Source: Mytilus edulis
Lineage: Eukaryota > Mollusca > Bivalvia > Mytilida > Mytilidae
Direction: 5' to 3'
Length of the DNA stretch: 64,000 bases
Assembly: GCF_963676685.1 (NCBI RefSeq)
Contig: NC_092344.1
Location: 45,778,830-45,842,829 of the forward strand
The notes beneath the pieces are model-generated. The model saw nothing but the letters and a program-made list of their open reading frames with translations. It made no database searches and was not told the DNA's origin. Positions 47,752 through 59,027 of this stretch are shown one piece after another. How positions within the stretch are numbered: the first letter of the stretch is position 1; each line of letters starts with the position of its first letter. The translations under genes and the position numbers were made by a program.

Positions 47752-48937
47752 ATACTGTTTCAATAGTTTTAGAAATCATGCACAGAAAATACCTTGGCTT
47801 GTAAATTGAAAACCTGTATATAAGGAACACATCCTACTTTCGCAAGTGTATCATTTTCTACAGGTTTCTACAAATTATATTAGGTGCTTCTATACTTCAG
47901 AGATTTTATTTTAAACTAGTCAAAAGCATTGCTTTTAGGATTTACTTTAAATCAAAATTAATAATAATTACAAATTGATCTGATGATAATTAGTTACCAT
48001 TTTGAGTTCATTATAATATATATACCAATTGTTACTTAATTATTTAATTTTTGAATAAAATTATTAAAATTAATGTATTCTTATTTTGCCAAGATTTAAG
48101 TTGAATTCTTATGTGAAAAGGCCTATTAGGAATGTTATATATAAAAGCGTGGAAGCGAGTGGCATCTTACTTAACAATCCTAGGTGGCTTCAAAGATTTG
48201 TTAAAATTTGATAATGTCAGAACCACTTATGATAAGGTTAATGTTATTCGTAATGCAGTTTTTTTAATATCGGCACATCCTATTCTGATGGAGAGAATTC
48301 GGCCCAGCACCTTAATTATGATTCCTCGACTTTGAATGTTTTACATAGTTTACATGTTAAAGAATTGCCATTTTAATTTCAACAGTTATCAAAATTAAGT
48401 ACAGACGACTTAAATCATGTGTCAACAGTTTAGAATTTTTTTAAGGTGTATTTACGGATATGCTGACATTTGCTATTTATTGAGAGCTATATGTTCTTTA
48501 AGAATGAATCAAGTTTAGTTTGATACAGCACCAGAACACATATAAAAGATGAACCAATAATAGCTCCCATCAGATGCTGATTAAAACATACAGGGCATGT
48601 TTAGGTTAGATGACATTTCATTCAAAGATGGTTAGTTTTTGCAAAATCATTGCATTGAGCAAACAACACTTGTTAAATGTGTAGTAAAGCTGGGTTTATA
48701 ATTACGTACCTATTTCTGCATAAATGCATTTTTGCTCGCCTAAGATGATAGTTGTAGTATGCGAGGTATTACCCAGTACTATCTGGTGTCAATGTAAACT
48801 ATCTGTATAAAGCTTTATATTTCAGATGGTAGAAGACCTTGATGCATGATATCTCGTAATACCTAAGAAGTAACATTCTGTCATATTTTCATTGTCCTTT
48901 ACTCTTTTCATGGTTAAGCAACTGCTAGAAAAGCTTA
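47752..48937. other. Intergenic stretch; decayed repeat at the end
   Basis: No gene is supported in 47752-48730; an ORF of 67 codons at 48132-48335 has no recognisable features. The part 48735-48935 is a decayed piece of the TCGAGCCTGCAACT family ('agctttatatttcagatgg', 'agaagaccttgatgc', 'ttcatggtt'). Confidence 0.5.
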
Positions 48938-48963
48938 TTATACCCCACGCAACGAAGTTGCGA

Positions 48964-48995
<32 letters not shown>

Positions 48996-50095
48996 CGTCC
49001 GTCAGTCCGTCAGTCCTGTTTCTTGTCATCGCAACTCCTCTCAAACCACACAACAGAATTTCACAAAACCTTTTTATATGAAAAGGACATATTATGTAGT
49101 TGTGCATATCGACAGGAAATTACGATTCAAAATTTTTTCTAGGAGTTACGCCCCTTTGAACTTATTTGCTTCAATGTACTACTGCAACAGTTTGTCATTG
49201 CAACTCCTCTCAAACCACACAACAGAATTTCATGAAACCTTTTCAGATAATAAGGACATACTATGTAGATGTGCATATCGACAGGAAATTACGATTCAAT
49301 TTTTTTTCTAGGAGTTACTCCCCTTTGAACTTATTTACTTTAATGTACTACTGCAACAGTTTGTCATCTCAACTCCTTTCAAACCACACAACAGAATTTC
49401 ACGAAATCTTTTTATATGAAAAGGACATATTATGTAGTTGTGCATATCGACAGGAAATTACGATTCCATTTTATTTCTAGGAGTTACGCCCCTTTGAACT
49501 TATTTGCTTCAATGTACTACTGCAACAGTTTGTCATCGCAAATCCTCTGAAACTACATAACAGAATTTCATGAAACCTTTTCAGATAATAAGGACATACT
49601 ATGTAGATGTGCATATCGACAGGAAATCACGATTCAATTTTTTTTCTAGGAGTTACACCTCTTTGAACTTATTTGCTTTAATGTACTACTTCAACAGTTT
49701 GTCATCTCAACTCCTCTCAAACCACACAACAGAATTTCATGAAACTTTGTAGATAATAAGGACATACTATGTAGATGTGCATATCAACAGGAAATTACGA
49801 TTCAATTTTTTTCTAGGAGTTATGCCCCTTTGAACTTATTTGCTTCAATGTACTTCTGCAACAGTTTGTCATCTCAACTCCTCTGAAAACACACAACAGA
49901 ATTTCATGAAACTCTGTAGATAATAAGGACATACTATGTAGATGTGTATATTGACAGGAAATTATTATTCAGTATTTTTTCTTATACATTTTTTTTTCCT
50001 TATACTTACTTATTTAATTTCTCCAATGACAATGTGGGGACGTGGGGTATGTGAGCGTGCTCACTAAGGTTCTTTAATTATTTCTTTGTTTGGTA
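48938..50095 (+). mobile_element. Repeat element of the TATACCCCACGCAACGAAG family
   Basis: It starts with the hairpin TATACCCCACGCAACGAAGT/TGCGAAGGGTATA, then a CCGTCAGT microsatellite (48979-49015), then six tandem cores of about 168 bp that begin near 49026, 49194, 49363, 49532, 49700 and 49867 with 'gtcatc.caactcctctcaaacc'. It ends with GACGTGGGGTATG, the hairpin TGAGCGTGCTCA and CTAAGGTTCTTT. The ORFs of 60-104 codons here repeat one peptide with the period and are not genes. Confidence 0.87.
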
Positions 50096-50289
50096 TATTG
50101 GTTCCTTGCAATGTCAGCATATCATCAGACAGAGTTCATGCGTAAATTGTAAGTTGTACATGTCTGTTTGACAAAATTTATTTAATCTTGGACTCATTGT
50201 TGAGGATCTGAAAATTTGGCTTAATACCAACACTGCATGTATGTAATTTAAAATGTATTTTTTATTCAGGGTCAATTCAGTCTATACTC

Positions 50290-50660
50290 TTTTTATACAA
50301 CCGCAAAAAATTTTGTGATTGATATAGGTATCACTTCGACGTTGTCATTGTCGTCGGAAGACGGATGGTTTCCGGATAATAACTTTAGTATAAGTAAATA
50401 GAAATCAATAAAATTTTAACACAATGTTTATAACCATAAAAGGAAGCTTGGGATTGATTTTTGGGGTTTATGGTCCCTAAGGTTTAAGAATGCAGGGGCC
50501 CAAAACAAGCATTTATCTAGTGTCGGGACAATAAGTTGTGTACAAGTATTTCAATTGTTCTGAAATTGTACCACAATGTTTAACACATAAGTAGAAGGTT
50601 AAGATATATTTTAAGGGTTATGGGACAAACAGTCTAGGAATAAGGGGCCAAAAACAAACC
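50290..50660 (+). mobile_element. TATACGACCGC family element, copy C (fragment)
   Basis: It starts TTTTTATACAACCGCAAAA, has a short GTCGTC-type stretch and the first cores ('taaccataaaaggaagcttggg'), and then is cut by the start of copy D. Confidence 0.75.
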
Positions 50661-52585
50661 TTTTTATACGACCGCAAAAAAAAATTTGCGGTCGTATATT
50701 GGTATTACGCCGTTGGCTTTGTCGGCGTCGTCCGAAGACGTATGGTTTCTGGATAATAACTTAAGTATATTTTAATACAATGTTTATTACCTAAAAAGGA
50801 AGGGTTGGAATTTATTTTGGGGGTGTCCCATTGGTTTAGGAATTAGGGGCCCAAAACATACTTTTATCTAGTTTCAGCACAATAAGTTGTGTTACTGTAT
50901 AAGTATTTCAATTACTCTGAAATTTTACCACAATGTTCATACCATCAAGTAGAAGGTAGGGATTTATGTGTTATTTTTTATTGGTTATTGGGCAAACAGT
51001 CTAGGAATTAAGGGCCAAAACCAAGAATTTTTGAAGTTTCAGGACAATAACTTATGTTCAACTGTATGGATCTCTCTGACATTGTACCACAAGGTTCCAT
51101 ATAATGAAGGGAAGGCTTGGTGTCAGTTTGGGGTTAATATCCCTAAACATTTAGAGGCAAAAAAAGGGCCAAAAAGAAGCATTTTTATAGTTTACAGACA
51201 ATAACTTGTGTTTAAGTGTATGGATCTCTCTGAAATAATACTACAAGGTTTCAAAGGAAAGGCTGGAATTGAGTTTTTGGGATTCTTGCTTCAAGGGGGT
51301 TTCAATAAGTGAGGAGCCCAAATAAGCATTTTTGTAGTTTTCAGTCAATAACTTGTGTTTAAGTGTATAAATCTCTCTGAAATTATGCCACAAGTTTCCA
51401 TACTACAAAGGGATGGTTTGGGGAAAATGGATCAAATCATTAAGCAATTAGGGGCAAAAAAGGGGGGGGGGATAAGGGTTTTTATGGTTAAAGGACAATT
51501 TAGACAATTTAAAAGCAGTGTAAGGGAGGTAATCCAATTACAATTAAAATTTTAAGAATGCTGTTAATTATGTTTGATTACTTGATTACCTCCCTTACAT
51601 TGCTTGAAAATTATGTATTAAGAAATGATGATTGTCTTAAGATGATAAGCTTTAAAAAAAATAGAAGTTATTATTTTAATTAATATCAATTTTAGCCATG
51701 ACTATGTCATTTAAAATTTTAATATTTTATGATGTATTTAAGGGACGACATCAAAAGTTCAATGAAGGATAAAAAACTTAATTCACATAGTTTTTTCACT
51801 GACCCCCCCCCCCCCCCCCCTTCTTAACTTAATTTGGAAAAAATTGATTGACCAATAGGGATATATGTAAAATCGATTTTAGATTAACAAAACTTGCAGC
51901 AATGTTGACCCCCACCCCAATCTGTCGTCCCTAAATGAGTAGTTATTGTTGCTAACTCCATCAGAAATTTGAATTGAGATTATTTTTGGAACAAGGGAAA
52001 GAGTGATTTTTATGCCCCACCTACGATAGTAGAGGGGCATTATGTTTTCTGGTCTGTGCGTCCGTTCGTTCGTCCGTCTGTCCCGCTTCAGGTTAAAGTT
52101 TTTGGTCAAGGTAGTTTTTGATGAAGCTGAAGTCCAATCAACTTGAAACTTAGTACATATGTTCCTTATGATATCATCTTTCTAATTTTAAAGACAAATT
52201 AAAATTCTGATCCCAATTTCACGGTCCACTGAACATAGAAAATGAAAGTGCGAGTTTCATGTTAAAGTTTTTGGTCAAGGTAGTTTTTGATGAAGTTGAT
52301 ATGATCTTTCTAATTTTAATGCCTAATTATATTTTTTACCCATTTTCACGGTCCATTGAACATGGAAAATGATAGTGCGAGTGGGGCATCCGTGTACTTT
52401 GGACACATTCTTGTTTTAGGGGGATTAATATTCAACAGCATAGTGAATTGCCCAAAAGAAAAAAGAAAATGAATTAGACCACATTCATTCTGTGTCAGAA
52501 ATTTATGCTGTGTCAACTATTTAATCACAATCCAAATTCAGAGCTGTATCAAGCTTGAATGTTGTGTCCATACTTGCCCCAAGTG
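50661..52585 (+). mobile_element. TATACGACCGC family element, copy D, 3'-truncated, with nested TATGCCCC element
   Basis: It starts with a strong hairpin: ATACGACCGCAAA and TTTGCGGTCGTAT are perfect arms around a short A run (50667-50698). Core repeats, a G run near 51463, a 17-base C run near 51805 and the sequence matching 6775-7100 of copy A follow. A TATGCCCC element at 52010-52416 interrupts it; 'gggaaag' and 'gattaatattcaacagcatag' on either side are contiguous in copy A. The conserved 3' end is missing after about 52580. Confidence 0.8.
52010..52416 (+). mobile_element. TATGCCCC family element, copy with internal duplication
   Basis: It is full-length from TATGCCCCACCTACGATAG to ACACATTCTTGTTT, but the core 'aaagtttttggtcaaggtagtttttgatgaag' occurs twice (near 52094 and 52263). 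It is nested in TATACGACCGC copy D. Confidence 0.85.
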
Positions 52586-54000
52586 GAATCAGTAATAATA
52601 ATCATGAAAAAAGCAGATACATTCCCCTTTCCAGTAGCCTCTCTTATGTTTTAAATGCATAATTACTCCATTATATACAATTTCCTTGTCAGGAAGTTTC
52701 AGATATTGATTTCAATTTAAAGGGAAGGTGTTAATTGAAATTTTCTTTGTCAAGTTCAGTAAGTAATATATAGACACGTGATTAATATATAGACACGTGA
52801 TGGTTTCCATTAGTGTAAGGTATCAATTATAGATGATGTAAATTTTCATGATGCATTGTGACTACGTGTATTTTATTGTATCTACTTGAGCATTGTATAA
52901 CTCTTTAGTTCAAAAGCACACATGGGGTAAACATTGAAGAGACGACAACCCAACACTAAAAGATATAAAGGGCATAAAACATCTAAATGTCAACTTCTGT
53001 TATTCAATGTCTATTTGGTTATGAATTTCCAAATAGTTTTATCGTCTTGAACATGCGTGAAATATTTGCCACGGGAAAATAAGGAACCAGCAATCAATAA
53101 CGTAGTTTGGCCTCGATGTCGAGCATCATGCACTGAAGAGACATTCATTGCAGAATGCAAATCTGTTGCAATACAACTGGTATAGTTTAATGCTATTTGC
53201 ACTAAATTTCGATTTGATCAGACTAAGTGTCTATGATTTAATTCTTTCATGGTATTTTTAATAAAAAACCATTATCATAGTTTTTGGGGAATTTGAATAC
53301 ATGGCATGTGAGTGTTTCTGGTCCATATAAAAGCCGTATAAAACGTATCGCAATGCAACTGAAAAGTGTTTTTGGAATAACCATCAAGTACGCTTCAAAT
53401 CAACTTCTAAACACCAGTAGTACATTTCGAAATCCAAAATTAAAATATTGATATACTAGTAGTGTAAAATGAGAAAAGTTATACTTTAAGGCGTTTTTTT
53501 CCAGGTCTATGGTATGTTTTGAAGGACTGGATCAATCTTAAATCTGAAATCCTGATCTAAGGAGTTTTGGACATAGACTCCCACAATGGCTGATAGCATA
53601 ACATCACATGACATTATGCGTGTTCACAGAGAGAAAAGCTGACACGTGTTTACTTTCAATAGGTTCCATCATGTATCATCTCTGAACTACTTCCTTTCAT
53701 TGCAAAGAATGTACATAAATTCTAAACACATCAATATACAATCGAATTTAAATTTCATGTTTACATGAATTTTATATTAAGTATTTTTGAATGAATACTG
53801 AAAGATATCTGTTTATCAAAACACTTTAAATTTAGATGGTTAAATGAATAATTTATCAATACTTTTGGCGTTTTCAAAACTTTTAATATATACATTTATA
53901 CAAGAATTGTCTCATTGGCAATCATTTCACATCTTCATTTTTATATTTGATTATTTTGACGGTCAACAAATATATGCATTAGCATGCTTATAATATACTA
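52586..54000. other. Intergenic stretch with no recognised gene
   Basis: No supported exon. A 19-bp direct repeat 'taatatatagacacgtgat' occurs twice at about 52766-52800. The end (53905-53945) carries the common 'ttgtctcattggcaatcatttcacatcttc' repeat end. Confidence 0.5.
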
Positions 54001-54003
54001 TTT

Positions 54004-54110
54004 GCAGTGAAGTATTAAATTTTCTATCGCTTATATACTCCTTGCAGTGAAGTATTAAATTTTCTATCGCTTATATACTCCTTGCAGTGAAGTATTAAAT
54101 TTTCTATCTT
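54004..54110. repeat. 40-bp tandem repeat, about 2.6 copies
   Basis: GCAGTGAAGTATTAAATTTT starts at 54004, 54044 and 54084, exactly 40 bases apart and nearly identical. The 86-codon minus-strand ORF here is a by-product. Confidence 0.9.
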
Positions 54111-54430
54111 ATGCATACATGTTTGATCTTTAGTACTTTCCATGTAGATTTTAAAGACTGTAAAACATTTAAATATTACATAATAAATAAGTAAACAGTC
54201 ACTGGGTTGAATGACAGACATATAACAAAGTAGAATTTTATTAGTATACACACACCAAAGTGTATTGATATAAGACAGAGACATACGGATACGTGTCTCT
54301 GTACAGAAAATACATTGAATTTTATCTATAGAAATTCACTAAAATTAATTGATATTGGCAAAAACCTTATTTGCACATCAACTTGTTATTTGAAAAATAT
54401 AAATATAAGTACTAGATAAAATTCATTACG

Positions 54431-56130
54431 GAGGGGGGGCAAGGGGGGTCCCAATAACAGCAAAACAGCAAATTGATTTGGCTCATAACAGATAACAAGG
54501 AATTAAAATGGACAAAAACAGATAACAGTAAATGAAATATTAAAATAATTCGGTTTTTGACAAATCAGTATTTCTTATTACGGATATAATCCTTTGTAAT
54601 GCATTCCATTTTTTATGACTATGTTTTTAGTATTAATTTATGTGTCTAGAATGTGTTTAAACTACTACTCAATATATTATAATATTTTTTATACGCTCGT
54701 TCACGGAACGTATTATGGTATACTGTTGTCCGTCTGTTGTCAACATGTCGGACATTAACTCAAAAACACTTTAACCATTTGAATTAAACTTTGGGAAATT
54801 GTTTATATCTATTGACGTGAGCTCCCTTTTTGGTTTTTTTTTTTTTTATATAAATTTTAGATTTTAAGTTTCTGGGTAGGTAATGGGTTTTTATTCAATA
54901 AAATTGGTGTTTTTTTTTCAGTTTTCTGATAATATCTCAAAAATGCTTCCAAAAAGCAAGGAATTTTGGTGAATTGTTTATATCTATTAACATGAGGTAA
55001 CTTTCAATTTTTATAAATTTTAGATTTTACGTTTCCGAGTTAACGGGTTTTATTAATTAAAAAGGGGTGATTTTCCAGTTTTCAGACATTTGGTGTATTG
55101 TTTATATATATTGACTGAAGCTCCCTTTGTTGCTAATAAAAAAAGAGTTTGAATATTCTGACTTTTTTTTCTTGACCATTTAATGAGGTGTGTGAATTTT
55201 TATTAATAAAACTATGAGGCAAAGTGGTATATAGGGTAGAAAAATCAAAAGCACCAATTATAAGAATGCAATTTATCAAGTACTTCGAACGAATTTTGAC
55301 ACTCTAAAAGCAATTTATTCCACTATTTTCAAAGGCCTTATTTGAACAATTTTTTATCAGCTGAGGTTTTTGATTGTACCAAGTGTACTAGTAAGTAGAA
55401 TACATAGTTTAGTAGGGAAACAATGGCTTGAAACGAAATAAATCTTTGTTTGTAATGAGTTATGTGCAGCTTCGGACCCAAGTACATGGTTGGAACTTTC
55501 ATTGTACAATGCATTTGGTTCTGCTTTGAAAAGAATTACAGAGCTGAGTCTATGTACCATATAATATAAAAGGTTAAGTGGTTGTTAGGACCTTGTCCTT
55601 AACTGAGATCCTTGTAAGATACTCCTGGCCATATGTTTTCCTTTTTGTCATATTAAGAATTGTTTTAATTTAATATGTTCGTACGGAAAACAAGGAACAT
55701 TATTCTCATACAAAAAATTAAGATTATTCTAAATACACATTCATAAAAAAAAATGGAATTTATTACAAAGGATAATCATAAGATATACTTGAATTGTCCT
55801 GGACCTCACTTCTGTGATGTGTATATGTTAATGGAATCCTTCTCTGAATACGGGACAAACATATTAGTAGTGGTAGACCCCAATGGCCAATGATCTTCAA
55901 TTTATACCGAATATTGACTGTCAAAAAAAATGCTAACATTCCAATTTTCAATAACAGTTAACAGCAAATACATTATCACAATAACAGATAACAAAAAAAC
56001 TAAAAGCCCAATAACAGCTAACAAAGAATAAGACAATAACAGCTAACAGCAAATATATTTTCAAAATAACAGATAACAAAGAATTAAATTGCCCCATAAC
56101 AGCATAACAGTTAAACCCCTTGCCCCCCCT
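54431..56130. mobile_element. 1.7-kb element with AGGGGGGGCAAGGGG ends and 7-bp target duplication
   Basis: CATTACG flanks both sides (54424-54430, 56131-56137). The ends AGGGGGGGCAAGGGG and its complement CCCCTTGCCCCCCCT are perfect over 15 bases. Both subterminal zones (54450-54540, 55950-56115) repeat 'ataacagataacaaa/ataacagcaaa' many times in the same orientation. A second element, with a TATACGCTCG hairpin, is nested at about 54688-55240. No ORF is supported. Confidence 0.75.
54688..55240 (+). mobile_element. Repeat element of the TATACGCTCGTTCACGG family
   Basis: It starts with the hairpin TTATACGCTCGTTCACGGAA/CGTATTATGGTATA, then TTGTCCGTCTGTTGTC, then degenerate cores of roughly 155 bp ('gaattaaactttgggaaattgtttatatctattga' near 54780, 54955 and 55085). 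The 3' border is uncertain. It is nested in the element at 54431-56130. Confidence 0.65.
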
Positions 56131-56596
56131 CATTACGAATGCTGCACTTGGATGTTATTCAAAATGATTCATTAAATTGTTTAATAAGAGTCTCTACATT
56201 GATTTAAAAATACGGGGAAAATAAGCCCACAGTCCAGATTCTTGTCTGAATATATATAGGATCAAACTTATAGTTAAACTAATACATTCCTTTCATATTT
56301 ACATTATTTACCTACCAATAGAATAAATAATGGTTTTTAATCATCTTGAAGTCTACTTGCAATATTATTTTATTAATTTAGTTAGCACAAAAGATTGGCC
56401 TTGTCAATATTACATTTTGAAATCAAGTATTCAAATATTTTCATTTATGCCTAGACATTAAGGGCTATGCAGTCCCAAGTACAAGCCAAGTTTTCATAAA
56501 AACAAGTATTGAATGAAAAAGGTGTTATTAAGATTTCTGCAAAATAATTCCAGAAGCTAATCTTTTTAAATTCTATTAAATTCTTTAAAACCATGG

Positions 56597-56665
56597 ATGA
56601 TCTCATGTGCTCCGGAAGAGTAAGCAGATTCCGCTCCACCTGTGACCCCCGTCGTGTTATTCCTA
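56597..56665. repeat. Fragment of the CTCCGGAAGGGTAAGCAG repeat
   Basis: 'gctccggaagagtaagcagattccgctcc' and 'gtgacccccgtcgtgttat' match the end of 17455-17690 with a few changes. Confidence 0.65.
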
Positions 56666-56719
56666 AGAAAATGTTGACTGGTTAAATCAAGTGATTAGGT
56701 AGCACACAATACAATAGCT

Positions 56720-56765
56720 TATCGGTAATTGACCTACCGGTAATTGATCTACCGGTAATTGATTC
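56720..56765. repeat. 15-bp tandem repeat CGGTAATTGAYCTAC, three copies
   Basis: Copies begin at 56723, 56738 and 56753. Noncoding. Confidence 0.85.
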
Positions 56766-57044
56766 TCGTCAAAGATATCACACATTTTAAGACCACCGGT
56801 CATGTGAATTTTTGAATCCTGAAAGATGACCGAAAGGGAAATTTTAATATTGAAAACTGGTTTTTTTATGACAAAAGATAGACAAGACTGTTGCCATTAT
56901 AAAGAAAACCAGAAATATAGTGTTTACTATACTTTGAATCATCAAGTTAGAACAAGTTCAAAAACTGATTTCCATTACAAAGCGGTCTAGCTGAAATGAT
57001 CAGTAAGATGAAATGGGACACATTGTAAGATCGTCGGAGGGCCA

Positions 57045-57268
57045 ATTTGTCACGATGTACAAATTACAACATCAAATTGTTGTTAATCCAGCCACATTTT
57101 GTCGTGTTCCTTCCACAGATCGACGTGTCGACTCGGGGTTATAACTTACGCTTTCTTCTACATATACCAGAATACTTAAATGTATATAAACACGCATTCT
57201 TTCCTCCTACTCAGCGATGGAAGACATTGCCAGGAACAGTTGTAAGACATTGGATATTTACCTAAAAA
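57045..57268 (+). pseudogene. Fragment of a LINE reverse transcriptase C-terminus
   Basis: The frame reads TRGYNLRFLLHIPEYLNVYK, then HAFFPPTQRWKTLPGTVV. The pattern 'YK.(S/A)FFP.T...W..LP' is a common end of jockey/CR1-like LINE ORF2 proteins. No other part of the ORF is nearby, so this is a dead 5'-truncated piece. Confidence 0.6.
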
Positions 57269-57269
57269 G

Positions 57270-58895
57270 GATAGACTTACACCAGTAAACACCTTCTTTA
57301 ATTAGGAGCGGGGTATCATTTAATTTTAAACAAACCAGACCAACAATATTCCAACTGCACTATTCAGAAGCATACGACATTTCTATTTAAAAGTATGGAA
57401 GATATACCAACCTGAAATAAGAGATGATCATACATTGGATAAAATATATTTCGAATACAACTATATATATAAGGCAACATGGATTGATAAAAATAAATAA
57501 ACTGGCCTCTATCCCCCCCCCCCCCCCCTAAACCGTTTTTTTAAGAAGCAGAAGATAATGGGGATATCTGGACCAGTTTTAACCATACGTATTTTGCCAC
57601 AAATTTTATGTATTTGGTATAATGAATCCAAAAATCGTAGGTAAAAAGGGTAAGAAATTTGATAACGTGAACTGGATTAAAGGTCCATTTGGAAAAATAA
57701 TGTCCCTTAGAAGTTTAATCCTCCTGTTTGTTCTCTTCCTTCCTTCATAAAAATATTTAATCGTTGAAAGATTTGAGGTGTCATATCAAACGTTGCTGAT
57801 TAAACATCTTTTAATAATCAAATCAATTGACAAGAACAGGTAGGCCATATAGGTAGGGTTACACAGAAACACGCAATGCCAATCAAAAATGTATTTAAAC
57901 TCAAATGACCCGGACATTTCATGAACTAATATGTTATTCTTTACTGTATATATAAAATATATCCCTTATATAATAACTAAATCTGACCTTTTAATGTTTA
58001 ATCTGTCTTTTAATCGAACTTTAAGTCACAACTGATCTGAACTGCTTTATTGATAGTTATCGAAAATATTGGGCGAGAACAATGTGATTTATGTCATAAC
58101 TTAACCCGCTCTGGTATGAGGAATTTCCCGCAATAATCCAGCATTTTATGCCAAGAGTTCTGAGCCCACGCGCTGTTATAAATCTCCGTTTTTGGCACGT
58201 TCAAAAAATTACGTAAGGATTTGAGTGTTTGACTTCAATTTTCGGGGATCACGACTTGGATCTATGTCATTACTTATAAGAAAGTTCTTTAGATGTTTAA
58301 GGAGATACAACTTATACGAACAACATTATTATAGCAGCTTATTCTCTTTATCTGTTACGGATATTTTAAAATCTACAGACACCGCCTATAAACGTCATTT
58401 GAACTTTTAACAACGTGCAAATATATAACATGAAGATGGAATTTCACTTAATATGTCGCTCTACATGGATACACAATTATTTCAGTATCTTAAGAATTAA
58501 ATGACAAAGAAGAATCAATCATTCAACTTTACTTTATATATATGACAGAGAAACTATTCATCTCACCTGAACAACTACTATTTGGATCTTTAAAACGGAA
58601 AATATTTAAGGCTTACGCATATACAAAAATTAAATGGCAAGCGATATTATAATTATACATAACCACGATTTGCAGCTTTTAATATTAAATGTATAACTTG
58701 TTCATACAGGTTTGAAATATTATTTATTTATTTTAAACCAAATCAAATTAAAAAGTAAATGGACTGGACTTGTATTTGAATTGATAGTGTGCTTTGTGTA
58801 TGTTCAAATATCAAGCAGGATATGGAATAAGGAATTTTATTTATGGGATCTATAAATTTTAAGTGAAAAATCACCTGTTATCTGCAGTTTATTAT
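57270..58895. other. Intergenic stretch before the LIM gene
   Basis: No gene recognised. A 17-base C run is at about 57512-57528. The ORF at 58225-58410 (61 codons) has no visible feature and no supporting signals; it could be an upstream exon fragment or chance. Confidence 0.45.
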
Positions 58896-58903
58896 GCAAC
58901 CGT

Positions 58904-58910
58904 TATAAAA
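58904..58910 (+). promoter_or_regulatory. Candidate TATA box of the LIM gene
   Basis: TATAAAA lies 124 bp before the ATG at 59028. A start about 30 bp downstream would leave a 5' leader of about 95 bases. Sequence match only. Confidence 0.4.
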
Positions 58911-59027
58911 GTGTATTGCCTACTTATATACCCGAGAAATACACAATTGTCAACAAATCGATCTTTAATATGTACCTGAAAATAACAGGTATACAGATCG
59001 ATATTGGATCTACTCAGTGTTAATTTA

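Noticed and set aside
48132..48335. 67-codon ORF MLYIKAWKRV..
   Set aside because: No recognisable domain, no neighbouring exons and no repeat of the frame elsewhere; likely chance in AT-rich DNA.
49078..49752. Overlapping plus-strand ORFs with RTYYVDVHIDRKLRF-like repeats
   Set aside because: The same peptide recurs with the 168-bp core period; no start context, splice signal or conserved domain.
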